A DNA stretch of 64,000 bases from the NCBI GenBank assembly GCA_016789905.1, contig JAEUQC010000203.1:1-64000 (forward strand). The letters run 5' to 3'. The notes under the pieces are model-generated. The model worked only from the letters and a program-made list of their open reading frames with translations. It made no database searches and had not been told where the DNA came from. This DNA is from Bryobacterales bacterium. GTDB lineage: Bacteria > Acidobacteriota > Terriglobia > Bryobacterales > Bryobacteraceae. The translations under genes and the position numbers were made by a program. Positions 9,081 to 17,174 of this stretch are shown piece after piece. Each line of letters opens with the position of its first letter. Positions within the stretch are counted from its first letter, which is position 1.

Positions 9081-9270
9081 GCGGCAACAATAGCGGAGCC
9101 GTTGGCAATAGGCGAAAGCCACCGAACACCACGGGAGGCGCCGCCGTTATTCGCATTCGCCCAGGTGCCGCGGCCGGGCCTGGAGCGGAATAGAGATCGC
9201 GCGCCTTTGGTGACGAGAGGAGGTCTCGAACTGCGCGAGTTGCATCCGGACCCGTCGAAAGGATTGTTCG
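9081..9270 (+). pseudogene. fragment of an enolase-superfamily gene
   Basis: The translated stretch EPLAIGESHRTPREAPPL followed by FAFAQVPRPGLE matches TPLAIGESYRTLREVTPF and LPFTKVLQPDLG of the intact gene upstream (about 8659-8745). Nucleotide identity is also obvious by eye. Further on, LELRELHPDPSK resembles CDLCEFNPNVLD of the intact gene, with most of the sequence between missing. This is therefore a truncated and rearranged paralogue or duplicated end of the gene at 7878-9035. No start or full domain remains. Confidence 0.7.
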
Positions 9271-9329
9271 CGAGAGGAGCAGATCAAAGCCCCGTCACCA
9301 CCGGGCTACGAGATAATAGGGGGCATGCG

Positions 9330-9479
9330 ATGGCAGTGGAGAAGGCGGTCCGGAAGTTCAGTTCGATTGCGAAGGCCGGCGCCGCGGAGAGGCAGTATGA
9401 TCGCCGGTTGAGCCGCCAGGGACGGATGTGTATTCTGTTGGCGCGGCGAGCACAGCTCCACCCGGCAGCGAACGCAGGC
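9330..9479 (+). pseudogene. remnant of a small nucleotidyltransferase-partner protein
   Basis: It begins at ATG 9330 with a G-rich SD-like stretch (about 9317-9323) upstream. The readable sequence VEKAVRKFSSIAKAGAAE then QYDRRLSRQGRMCILL resembles a small protein family with consensus (E/D)ADxAERxYYRSLSPQERLDILLEL that is encoded just before DUF6036-type nucleotidyltransferases. Here the frame runs without a stop into the following nucleotidyltransferase remnant, so the original stop has been lost. The family recognition is from memory of the pattern and should be tested. Confidence 0.55.
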
Positions 9480-9850
9480 CCGTGGTGCGAGGCGCTGGCG
9501 GGATGGAACGTACGCGGGGTCGAGTATCTTGTGGTTGGCGCGGCGGACGCCGGGTGACGTGGGCACCACTATTTGACGCCGGATCTGGATATCGTGATCC
9601 GTGCGAAGCCCCGGCATTTAGAAAAGTATTGGCGAGTTGCCGGCTGGCGGCGCCGAACCGCATCTACCTGGTGAAGCGGTTAAGGGGCGTCCCCTTCGAA
9701 GAGGCTTGGGCGGACAGGGAGGCAGGCTCGACTGGCACAACGCCGGTGGAGTTCATTGGCATGGAGGAGCTAGTCGGTCATCTTTTCGCCCGCGGCAGAC
9801 CAAGCGGTGTAACGCACGCAATCGAAGTTTGGAAGCGGAATCCGCGTTAA
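9480..9850 (+). pseudogene. frameshifted nucleotidyltransferase (DUF6036/AbiEii-like)
   Basis: Frame 1 gives RGVEYLVVGAADAG then a stop (9555-9557). A +1/-1 shift gives GHHYLTPDLDIVIRAKP, completing the family's YLVVGG...(T/S)xDLDIxI catalytic signature. A second shift into the frame ending at 9850 gives RGVPFEEAWADRE then PVEFIGMEELVGHLFARGRP, the usual C-terminal pattern of these enzymes (FEEAWxRR...IGxxDLIAxKRAxGRP). At least two frameshifts are therefore needed. Its stop overlaps the stop of the convergent beta-lactamase gene. Confidence 0.65.
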
Positions 9851-10593
9851 CGCCATAGCCCGCCACGGCGGAGCCGTTCGAGCGCCAGTTCGATTCGCTT
9901 CGGGAGGATTTCGTCCAGCGTTGGCGCGCCGGCGTTCATGGCGAAGTACGTTCTGTCCTGCCCGCTCTGTACGAATCCCACCATCCAGACTTCCGGCCCG
10001 GCCTGCAAGTCGGTACAGGCTCCGGTCTTGTAGTAAAGTTCGCGCCCTTCTTGCTTATCCTGCAGCATGAAGGATTCCACCGCGGCAACATGGCGCGGCG
10101 TAAGCCCGAACTCGTTGCGAAACAGGCGATCCAGAAACTCCACCTGCTCAACCGCCGAGATTCGCAGCGTACTGCGCAGCCAGAACGGCGCGGCGCCGCC
10201 GCTGGTATCACGATTGCCGTAGCCGAACCGGTCGACAAAGGCCTTCATGTTGCCCGGCCCTACTTTGGCGGCGAGTTCGCGGTAGTACCAGACTGCCGAC
10301 AGCTTGAACGCCGTACGGAGATCGAGATCCTTCGACCATGCATCGATCCAGAATTCAGTGCGGTGCTTCTTTTCGTCGAATTGGAAGACGTGTTCCGGCG
10401 TGGGAGTGACGCCGGTTTCGAGGCCGATGAGTGAGTTCGGAATCTTGAAGGTGGAACAAGGCGACAGGCGGCGCCGGGCGCGAGCGGCGCCTTCGTGCAC
10501 CTTCGGTACACCGTGCGGCGTAAGCGTGACAAACGTTACGTCCTGCGCGGAGAGTTCCGCGCACAGTATGATCCCAATGAGAAGCCGCATCAT
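9847..10593 (-). CDS. class D (OXA-type) beta-lactamase
   Basis: I start at ATG 10593 (or 10590), giving 248 aa with a short signal peptide (MMRLLIGIILCAELSA). All class D active-site motifs are present in order: S47-T-F-K50 (nucleophile and carbamylatable Lys), S99-A-V101, Y125-G-N127 and K189-T-G191. The conserved FWLR-TLRISAVEQVEFLDRL segment is also there. The stretch between leader and STFK is shorter than in clinical OXA enzymes. The start codon overlaps that of the divergent phosphotriesterase-like gene. It is either a periplasmic penicillin-hydrolysing enzyme or a sensor-like homologue; activity cannot be read from sequence. Confidence 0.9.
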   Translation of the reverse strand: MMRLLIGIILCAELSAQDVTFVTLTPHGVPKVHEGAARARRRLSPCSTFKIPNSLIGLETGVTPTPEHVFQFDEKKHRTEFWIDAWSKDLDLRTAFKLSAVWYYRELAAKVGPGNMKAFVDRFGYGNRDTSGGAAPFWLRSTLRISAVEQVEFLDRLFRNEFGLTPRHVAAVESFMLQDKQEGRELYYKTGACTDLQAGPEVWMVGFVQSGQDRTYFAMNAGAPTLDEILPKRIELALERLRRGGLWR

Positions 10594-11497
10594 GCAAACA
10601 TTATCGCGTCGCCTCTTGCTGCTAGGGCTGGCCGCCGGGCCGCCTGGGGCGGTGCTGGTGCATGAACACATCATGGTGGACTTTGCCGGAGCGGCCAAGG
10701 CGAGCCGCGCGAACTATAACCGGGACGAAGTGTTTCGGGTGGCGCTGCCGCATTTAGCCGCGCTAAAACAACATGGCTGCGTGCGACTGCACGAGTGTAC
10801 GCCGAACTTTGTGGGCCGCGATCCGGTGCTGCTGGCGCGATTGCAGGAGGCGAGCGGGATTGAACTTTGGACGAACACCGGCCTGTACGCGGCGCGCGAG
10901 TTTATTTTCCTGCCGGATTACGCGCACAGCGAAAACGCGCGCCAACTAGCGCGGCGCTGGGTGCGCGAGGCGCGCGAGGGGGTGGAAGGGATGCGGCCGC
11001 GATTTATAAAGATTGGCGTGGACCGGGGTCCGCTGCCGGCGTTAAGCCGCAAGATAGTGACGGCAGCAGCCTACGCCAGCAAGGAAACGGGACTGTCGAT
11101 TTGCGCGCACACCGGGGATGGGCTGGCAGCGCGGGAACAGTTGGAGATACTGACCCGCAACAAAGTGGAGCCATCGAAGTTCGTTTGGGTTCATGCACAG
11201 AATGAGCGGGATTTCGGGATACACGAAAAGCTGGCGCGCGCGGGAGCCTGGGTGGAGTTCGACGGCATTTCGCCGCAGGGGCTGGAGTGGCACCTGCGGT
11301 GTGTGCGCGCCCTGGCGGAGAAGGGATTGGCGCACCGCACGCTGATTTCGCACGACGCCGGCTGGTACCACGTTGGAGAGCCCGGCGGCGGACGCTTTCG
11401 CGGATTCACGTACTTGTTCACGGACTTTGTGCCGCAGCTTGAGGCCGCGTTGACGCGGCAATTGCTGGTCGACAATCCACGCGTGGCGTTTGGGTAG
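10592..11497 (+). CDS. phosphotriesterase-family amidohydrolase
   Basis: The product is 301 aa, starting at ATG 10592. Amidohydrolase metal ligands are visible: H24-x-H26 (VLVHEHIMVD), the bridging carboxylated lysine in FIKIGVDRG, then SICAHTGDG and VWVHAQNERD histidines, and the final Asp in ISHDAGWYHV. The C-terminal RGFTYLFTDFVP segment is typical of phosphotriesterase/lactonase-like proteins. A hydrophobic, Arg-containing N-terminus (LSRRLLLLGLAAG) suggests export. The most likely activity is lactone or ester hydrolysis; phosphotriesterase activity itself is uncommon in this family. It is divergent from the beta-lactamase gene, with overlapping start codons. Confidence 0.87.
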   Translation: MQTLSRRLLLLGLAAGPPGAVLVHEHIMVDFAGAAKASRANYNRDEVFRVALPHLAALKQHGCVRLHECTPNFVGRDPVLLARLQEASGIELWTNTGLYAAREFIFLPDYAHSENARQLARRWVREAREGVEGMRPRFIKIGVDRGPLPALSRKIVTAAAYASKETGLSICAHTGDGLAAREQLEILTRNKVEPSKFVWVHAQNERDFGIHEKLARAGAWVEFDGISPQGLEWHLRCVRALAEKGLAHRTLISHDAGWYHVGEPGGGRFRGFTYLFTDFVPQLEAALTRQLLVDNPRVAFG

Positions 11498-11989
11498 TTC
11501 GCTTTTTGCCTTGCGCCGGCGACGAGAAGAGGTGCGCGATTCAGCGGCAACGCGGATCGGCCGCAGTCCGCGATGCGCGGTGCGCGCGCCTTCCAACTCG
11601 GCCACAGGCTGGGCCGGATTGCGCAAGCTGTAACCCTCCGTGTTCGGACCAGTAGTGGCAGGAGGGACACGATGAAGCCGCTCCACGGGCGGTGCTGGCG
11701 CGGGTAGACTAAGGGCGCAACCCGTTGTGGGTTGGGGGTGTATCGCGTTTTGGGACAAGTTAAAACATGTCCCTGCGGTAGGGTGTGTTGCATGTGGGGT
11801 TTCCCGGCGGGGGACGCTCGGGGCTGGGGCTACAGATGATGTCCCCGCAGTCGTGCTGGGTGCCGGGTGCTGGCTGATCCTGGCGGCTGGGTTACGGACC
11901 CGGACAGCGCCGATGGGGCAGGACGAAGCGCCATTCTGCGTTGACCGTTGCGCGCGCCGCGGCGGAAGCCAGGTGCCCTGCGGCTTCGG
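11498..11989. other. 492-nt gap without a supportable gene
   Basis: Open frames on both strands are short or compositionally unlike their neighbours, and none carries a recognisable domain. A 22-bp imperfect palindrome sits at 11752-11773 (listed separately). The minus-strand frames across 11191-11793 look like low-complexity, Arg/Pro-rich translation of GC-rich DNA. The stretch may be a decayed insertion or an intergenic repeat family; one genome alone cannot tell. Confidence 0.5.
11752..11773. repeat. 22-bp imperfect palindrome
   Basis: Arms GGGACAAGTTA and AAACATGTCCC are inverted with 9 of 11 positions pairing, including the outer GGGACA/TGTCCC. It lies in the gene-free gap between the phosphotriesterase-like gene and the short-chain dehydrogenase gene. 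It could be a small hairpin, an operator or the tip of a dispersed intergenic repeat. Confidence 0.5.
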
Positions 11990-12748
11990 CTAGTTCCGCT
12001 TGTGCGGCGAGCGAGCGGCCAGCCAGAGCCGAAGCGCTGTGGGCAGTTTGGGATAGAGATGCACGAACCAGCGGTAGCGCCAATCAGGCACCACATAGAG
12101 ACAGCCGGGCGCGAGCCGTTCAAGAGATTCGCGCACCACGTCCGAAGCCTGTAGCCAAAGTGTTTTGGCGACCTTGCCGCGGTCTGAACCCAGCACGTCA
12201 TGAAACTCCGAATACGTGAAGCCGGGACACAACGTCTGCACGGCGACGCCTGGCGCCGCCTGGCGCAGTTCAATGTAGAGTCCATCGCCGAAGGCCGCCA
12301 TCCATGCCTTCGTGGCGCAGTAGCTGACATTGCCCGCGCTGCGGCCGAAACTGGCCACCGAGGCCACGTTGATAATGCCGCCCGCGTTGCGCGCCACCAT
12401 CCCCGGCAACACGGCCCGCGTGAGCTGCACGGTGGCTATGACGTGCAGGGCGTGCATCTCCATTTGCCTCTGGAGCGGTGCTTCGTGAAACAGCCCCTGC
12501 GTGCCGAAGCCGGCGTTGTTCACAAGCAGATGGGGCTGGAGGCGTTCCAGTTCCTTTGCAACACGCTCCCGATCTTCCGGGGAGGCAAGGTCCGCCACCA
12601 TTACCGATGCACCGCCGACGCGGGAGGCCACCTGGTTCAACTGTTCCAGCCTGCGCGCGACAAGCAACAGGGAGTAGCCGCGCTGTTTGAGTTGCGCGGC
12701 GAACTCCGCGCCGATGCCCGAAGACGCGCCTGTGATGACTGCTAACAC
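11990..12748 (-). CDS. short-chain dehydrogenase/reductase
   Basis: The product is 252 aa with a GTG start at 12748 and a GGGGA-type SD about 9 nt upstream. The Rossmann nucleotide-binding motif TGASSGIG is at residues 6-13 and NNAGFG follows. The catalytic Ser-Tyr-Lys set is present (NVASVASFG ... SYCATKAW). It begins 24 nt after the stop of the TPR gene on the same strand and is probably co-transcribed. It is a cytoplasmic NAD(P)H-dependent oxidoreductase; the substrate is unknown. Confidence 0.92.
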   Translation of the reverse strand: MLAVITGASSGIGAEFAAQLKQRGYSLLLVARRLEQLNQVASRVGGASVMVADLASPEDRERVAKELERLQPHLLVNNAGFGTQGLFHEAPLQRQMEMHALHVIATVQLTRAVLPGMVARNAGGIINVASVASFGRSAGNVSYCATKAWMAAFGDGLYIELRQAAPGVAVQTLCPGFTYSEFHDVLGSDRGKVAKTLWLQASDVVRESLERLAPGCLYVVPDWRYRWFVHLYPKLPTALRLWLAARSPHKRN

Positions 12749-12772
12749 CGCTGTGAATTCCCCTCAACCAGA

Positions 12773-14389
12773 CTACAACTCTTCCAAGCGAGGGACGGCG
12801 GCGCCTTTCCAGGCGGCGCGAAATTGGGCTTCCACGAGTGTAGCCTCGCGTTCGCGGTTCTGCGCCGCCAGAGTCTTCCACAACAAAAAGAGAACGCGGC
12901 CATCGCGGGGCTGTTTGGAGAGCGATTCGCGAAGCACCGCTTCCGCTTCCCGGGGATTGCCCGCGCGGAGAAGCACGGCGCCTAGTGATTGGCGCGTCTG
13001 ATAGTACCAGATGGGTGGCTCATCGTAGCGAAGCGTATCCTGCGCGGCAACGGCGTCGCGCCAGTGGCGGGCGGCGGCGGCGAGGTCGCCATCGGCATCG
13101 GCGATGCGCGCCAACAGCGAAGACGTGGCCACACGCAGATAGGCCGCGGTGTAGGCAGGCTCGTAGATGGTCTCCGGGGCAACGCGGGCGGCGGCGGCGC
13201 CGAGGGCCGCCAGATCGGCGCGGGCACGGGAGGAATCCCGCTGCCAGGCGGCGCGCGTTCCGTGCGCAAAGTGATAGGCGACGGTGGCGAGCGCGTGCTT
13301 TTGCGCGGGCGGCGGCGGCAGGGCTTGCTCAGGACACCAAACGGAAAGTTGATACACATACGCCACGAAGCCTTGCAACATGGGCATTTCCTCGAGGCCC
13401 GGCGACACCTGCTTGACCAGTTGCCTGCCGGTGGCGGCGGCATCGGCGCACTGGCCCGCCGCGCCCTGCGCATAGAGCAAAAAGTGGATGTTGTGCGGGT
13501 AGTACATCAACGGATAAAGCCCGCCGGCTGGTTTGCCTTTCAGGTAGGCACGATCAACTTCGACGGCCTCCGCATTGGACTTCGCGGCGGGGGCCCAGTC
13601 TCCCAAGCGCGCATGAATGTGGCTTGGCATGTGGACCAGATGGCCGGCGGAGGGAACGAGTTTGCCGAGCCGGTTGGCCGAAGGCAGCGCGCGTTCCGGA
13701 TGGGGCGAGGCTTCGACGGCATGTATGTAGTAGTGGTTGGCGCCGGGATGATGGGGCCAGCGGCGCAACACGTCCTCCAGCACACCGACGAATTCCAAGG
13801 TGCGCTCCGCGGGCGTGCCGTCGGCGCCCCAGTATTTCCAAGGGTTGAGATTCATGAGGCTTTCGGCGTAGAGCGTGGCCGCGTCCGGATCGTCGGGATA
13901 AGCGGCGTGGAGTTCGGCCATGGCGGCGGCGTAGCGGCGCGCCAGTTGTTTGCGGTCCATTTGGGGATCGGGGGAATAACGCGCGGCCAACGCGGAGATG
14001 TAGCGCTGCTCATGGGCAGGCGCGGCGGCCGAAAGGGCCTGCGCACGGGCGATGGCTTCCCAGGCCTTGCGTTCGCGCGTGGCTTCGGGCTCATTGTTGA
14101 TATGACTGCCCAACGAAAGGGCCATGCCCCAATGCGGCATGGGCGAGCGGGGGTCCAGTTCGGCAGCACGGGCGAAGAGGCGCTGCGCTTCCTCGTGATT
14201 GAAGCCGTAGATCATGGCCAGGCCCGCGTTGAAAAACTGCTGGGCACGGGGGACACTGGTATGAATCCGGAACGAAAACTCCCCGATGGCCGGGAGTTCC
14301 TTTCCAGTGCCCGCGCCCTTACTCTCAGATGTGTGCGTGTGTTGCGCTGCCGAGGCGAGCGACGCCAGCATCAGGATTCGAAACAACAT
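12773..14389 (-). CDS. exported TPR-repeat protein
   Basis: I start at ATG 14389 (SD GGAGT about 8 nt upstream), giving 538 aa with a signal peptide (MLFRILMLASLASAAQ). It belongs to a conserved but uncharacterised family. An N-terminal repeat reads FNAGLAMIYGFNHEEAQRLF then AAELDPRSPMPHWGMALSLG. A central His-rich region reads HHPGANHYYIHAVE and SAGHLVHMPSHIHARLGD. TPR-like helices continue to the C-terminus. The conserved histidines suggest metal or heme binding, which is an inference. Its start codon lies 1 nt from the start of the divergent DUF2490 gene. Confidence 0.85.
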   Translation of the reverse strand: MLFRILMLASLASAAQHTHTSESKGAGTGKELPAIGEFSFRIHTSVPRAQQFFNAGLAMIYGFNHEEAQRLFARAAELDPRSPMPHWGMALSLGSHINNEPEATRERKAWEAIARAQALSAAAPAHEQRYISALAARYSPDPQMDRKQLARRYAAAMAELHAAYPDDPDAATLYAESLMNLNPWKYWGADGTPAERTLEFVGVLEDVLRRWPHHPGANHYYIHAVEASPHPERALPSANRLGKLVPSAGHLVHMPSHIHARLGDWAPAAKSNAEAVEVDRAYLKGKPAGGLYPLMYYPHNIHFLLYAQGAAGQCADAAATGRQLVKQVSPGLEEMPMLQGFVAYVYQLSVWCPEQALPPPPAQKHALATVAYHFAHGTRAAWQRDSSRARADLAALGAAAARVAPETIYEPAYTAAYLRVATSSLLARIADADGDLAAAARHWRDAVAAQDTLRYDEPPIWYYQTRQSLGAVLLRAGNPREAEAVLRESLSKQPRDGRVLFLLWKTLAAQNREREATLVEAQFRAAWKGAAVPRLEEL

Positions 14390-14390
14390 T

Positions 14391-15131
14391 GTGAAACCAC
14401 TCCTATTTCTATGTACAGTACCGCTTCTGGTGGGCCAATCCGTTCTGCCTCGCCTGCATACGAACAATGCGCACGGCTGGTGGAACTATTTCGGCGATCA
14501 CCCGATTGGCGAGAGCAAATGGGGCGTTCACCTGGAAGGCCAATGGCGCCGGCATGACATCGCCAAAAGCTGGCAGCAACTGCTGCTGCGGCCGGCGGTG
14601 AACTACGCGTTGAACCCCAACGTTACGTTGACCGTGGGCTACGGCTACATTGCCACCAGCCGGTATGGCGAATTTCCGGTGGGCGTACCCTTCCCTGAAC
14701 ATCGCGTATTTCAGCAGGTGCAAGTGGTCCAGAAGCTGGGGAGAATTAACACAAGTCACCGCTACCGGCTGGAGCAGCGGGAGCTGGGCGAACTGGCGGT
14801 GGCGGCGAACGGAGACCGGTCGCACACGCGATGGCGCCACGAGAACCGGTTCCGCTACATGTACCGGGTGATGATTCCGCTGAAGGGCAAATGGTCCGTG
14901 GCGCTATACGACGAGTTCTTTCTGAACTTCGGCAAGAACGTGGCAGCCAATGTGTTCGACCAGAATCGCGCGTACGCGGCTGTGGCCTACAACCTGCCGA
15001 AGAAATCGCGGCTGGAAGTGGGGTTCATGGAGCAGACGCTGCAGCAGCGCAACGGACGGATATTCGAAAACAACCACACGCTGATGGTATCGATATTCTC
15101 GACGATGCCGTTCGGCAAGCGCAGCAACTAA
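14391..15131 (+). CDS. DUF2490 outer-membrane protein
   Basis: The only suitable start is GTG 14391 (VKPLLFLCTVPLLVGQS, a signal peptide), giving 246 aa. The mature part alternates hydrophobic and polar residues as in a beta-barrel, with DUF2490 hallmarks such as the WNYFGDHPI region, RYRLEQR and RHENRFRYMYR, and ends in a short basic tail. It is probably an outer-membrane barrel of unknown role. Its stop overlaps the stop of the convergent aminotransferase gene by 2-3 nt, and its start is almost in contact with the divergent TPR gene. Confidence 0.8.
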   Translation: MKPLLFLCTVPLLVGQSVLPRLHTNNAHGWWNYFGDHPIGESKWGVHLEGQWRRHDIAKSWQQLLLRPAVNYALNPNVTLTVGYGYIATSRYGEFPVGVPFPEHRVFQQVQVVQKLGRINTSHRYRLEQRELGELAVAANGDRSHTRWRHENRFRYMYRVMIPLKGKWSVALYDEFFLNFGKNVAANVFDQNRAYAAVAYNLPKKSRLEVGFMEQTLQQRNGRIFENNHTLMVSIFSTMPFGKRSN

Positions 15132-16291
15132 CCGATGACGCGCAGGGCTTCGCGGAGCTTGGCTAAGCCCTTTTCCAGCACGTCCCCGCCGGAGGCGAAG
15201 GAGACGCGGAGCGTGCCTTCGCCGGCAGGGCCATAGGCCGCGCCGTGAACAACAACGACACCAAACTCGGCGAGCAACCGCCTTCGAATGATATCGCTAG
15301 GCACACGAAGTTCACGCAGATCCAACATGGCGAAGAAGCCGCCCTGCGGCGGCAGCACATGGGGAAGCGCGGCGAGAACCTGCGAGCGGCGGCGGGTGTA
15401 TTCGGCGCGCATGGCGGCGACAGAATCCTGGGGACCAACTACGGCGACGGCCGCCGCGTCCTGAACAAACGTCGCAGGCCCACGGCTAGACTGCTGCAAA
15501 ATCAACAGCATGGCGCGCACAAATGCAGGTGGCGCTGCAACGTAGCCGACGCGCCAACCGGTCATTGCGTACGTTTTGGACAAGGCGTTGACAAGAACCG
15601 TGCGGTGCTTGTAGAGCGAAGCCGGCGAGATGTGTTCGTTGCCCTCGTAGACGATGGCTTCATAGATCTCATCGCTGACGATGGACAGATCGCGCTGTTC
15701 ACAGAACGCGACGATAGCGGCCAGTTCGTCCCGCGTGAATACGGTGCCAGTGGGGTTCCAGGGGGTGTTGAGCAGGAGCGCTTTGCAGCGGGGCGTCCAA
15801 GCGGCCTCCAGCGCGGCGACGGTGAGCACGAAGCGGCCATCGACGATTTCCGCGGGGACGGGCACGGGGATGGCGCCGGTAAGGCGGATGGGCGAGAGAT
15901 AGGCGTCGTAGACGGGGTCCGGAACCAGCACCGCGTCGCCGGGATTGAGCATGGCCGCAAGCGCAGCGTAGATGCCGAAAGTGCCGCCGGTAGTGACTAA
16001 GATTTCGGTTGCAGGATCGTAGTCCAAACCGTTGTCACGGCGCAATTTTTCGGCAATCGCGGCGCGCAGTTTCGGTTCGCCGCGATTGTCGGGATACATG
16101 GTGCGGCCTGCGGCAAGCGCCTTCGCCGCGGCTTCCACAATGTGCGGCGGCGTGGGTAAATCCGGCTCGCCGCGCATAAGAGAGACCAGCGGCCCGGGCG
16201 TGGCGCGCACTTCAGCCAGGATGGAGTTCACGGCCGTGGGCCGAAGATCGGCGACACGGCCGGCGATTGGGATGGTGCCTGCGGTTGTCAT
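15128..16291 (-). CDS. class I/II pyridoxal-phosphate aminotransferase
   Basis: I start at ATG 16291 (MTTAGTIPIAGR), 10 nt after the upstream WD40 gene; the product is 387 aa. Fold type I features: YPDNRGEPKLRAAIAEKL, TTGGTFGIYAAL (cofactor phosphate loop), NTPWNPTG, SDEIYE (Asp to the pyridine N), and ALSKTYAMTGWRVGY with the Schiff-base lysine and an Arg-containing segment; LRVSFA near the end supplies the carboxylate-binding Arg. It resembles aspartate/aromatic aminotransferases of subfamily I-gamma. It is third in an operon with the dioxygenase and WD40 genes, so its substrate may be related to aromatic or amino-acid turnover. Confidence 0.92.
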   Translation of the reverse strand: MTTAGTIPIAGRVADLRPTAVNSILAEVRATPGPLVSLMRGEPDLPTPPHIVEAAAKALAAGRTMYPDNRGEPKLRAAIAEKLRRDNGLDYDPATEILVTTGGTFGIYAALAAMLNPGDAVLVPDPVYDAYLSPIRLTGAIPVPVPAEIVDGRFVLTVAALEAAWTPRCKALLLNTPWNPTGTVFTRDELAAIVAFCEQRDLSIVSDEIYEAIVYEGNEHISPASLYKHRTVLVNALSKTYAMTGWRVGYVAAPPAFVRAMLLILQQSSRGPATFVQDAAAVAVVGPQDSVAAMRAEYTRRRSQVLAALPHVLPPQGGFFAMLDLRELRVPSDIIRRRLLAEFGVVVVHGAAYGPAGEGTLRVSFASGGDVLEKGLAKLREALRVIG

Positions 16292-16301
16292 CAAAACTGG
16301 T

Positions 16302-17174
16302 TCAGACGCTCCAGAGAGCAACGGACTTCTGTCCGGCGGCGACGGCCAGCGTTTGCCCATCGGGCGAGAAGGCGACGGAACTGACGCGCGCGGGAGCGTC
16401 CACGGTGCGCTGTGGCTTGCCAGTGGCTACATCCCAGACGAGCACCTTCACTGGATGCTTCACCGTTAGTTCGCTAAAGCCACCAGTCGCAAGCCTTTTT
16501 CCATCGGGAGAGAAGGCAAGCGAAGAGATCATTTCGGGCTGGCCGGACCATTTGCTTCGCTGGTGCCAGGTGGCCGTGTCGTATAGATAAACGGTGCGAT
16601 CAGCCCCGGCGGCGGCGAGCAGCTTTCCGTCCGGCGAGAACTTCATGTCGAACATCGACACGGGGAGTTCATCGATCAGCCGCAGCAGTTCGCCATTGCG
16701 GGCGTTCCAGGCGCGCACATCGGCATCGTAACTAGCGGCAACGACGTTACGGCCATCTGGGGAAACGGCGAGCGAGCCGAGACCGCCGTGGCCAGCGGGG
16801 ACAGTAAACCGTTCTTTTCCACTGACATCAACCGCGCGAACTCGTGTATCGGTTGCGGAGTTGGCGAGGACGAAGGAGCCATCGGGCGCCTTCGCTGCAC
16901 GCCTGAATCCGGCGGCCGGAAGACGGCCGGTTAGTTTGCCGCTGGCAAGATCCCAGGACTTCAGGGCGCCATCTTTGCCGATTGTGGTAAGACCGGCGGG
17001 AGTGAGAGAGGGCGCGGCGTCACCGGGATCGAAGGCAATGGTTCGGCGGAGCGCGCCGGAGGCGGCGTCCCATGAGCGGAGCTTCAAATCGGAACAAAGG
17101 CCGTGGAGGAGCGCGCCGTCAGTAGAGAAGAGGACAACGAAGACGTTCGCGTCCGCCGGGATGGTACGGTCCAT
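16302..17174 (-). CDS. WD40-repeat protein
   Basis: The product is 290 aa with no obvious signal peptide. Seven WD40-like blades are visible through repeated SPDG(R/K) and W(D/N)xxxG patterns (for example LAVSPDGRNVVAASYDADVR and SSLAFSPDGKRLATGG). Its ATG directly abuts the TAA of the dioxygenase gene (TAAATG), so translation is probably coupled. It is probably a seven-bladed propeller acting as a protein-interaction scaffold; no catalytic residues are apparent. Confidence 0.85.
   Translation of the reverse strand: MDRTIPADANVFVVLFSTDGALLHGLCSDLKLRSWDAASGALRRTIAFDPGDAAPSLTPAGLTTIGKDGALKSWDLASGKLTGRLPAAGFRRAAKAPDGSFVLANSATDTRVRAVDVSGKERFTVPAGHGGLGSLAVSPDGRNVVAASYDADVRAWNARNGELLRLIDELPVSMFDMKFSPDGKLLAAAGADRTVYLYDTATWHQRSKWSGQPEMISSLAFSPDGKRLATGGFSELTVKHPVKVLVWDVATGKPQRTVDAPARVSSVAFSPDGQTLAVAAGQKSVALWSV

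Noticed and set aside
11042..11793. Overlapping minus-strand frames of 200-238 codons
   Set aside because: They are mostly antisense to the phosphotriesterase-like gene, with Arg/Pro-rich tails and no recognisable domain.
12989..14557. 522-codon open frame on the plus strand opposite the TPR gene
   Set aside because: Antisense shadow with low-complexity Gly/Arg-rich translation; the minus-strand TPR gene has a signal peptide, SD and conserved motifs.
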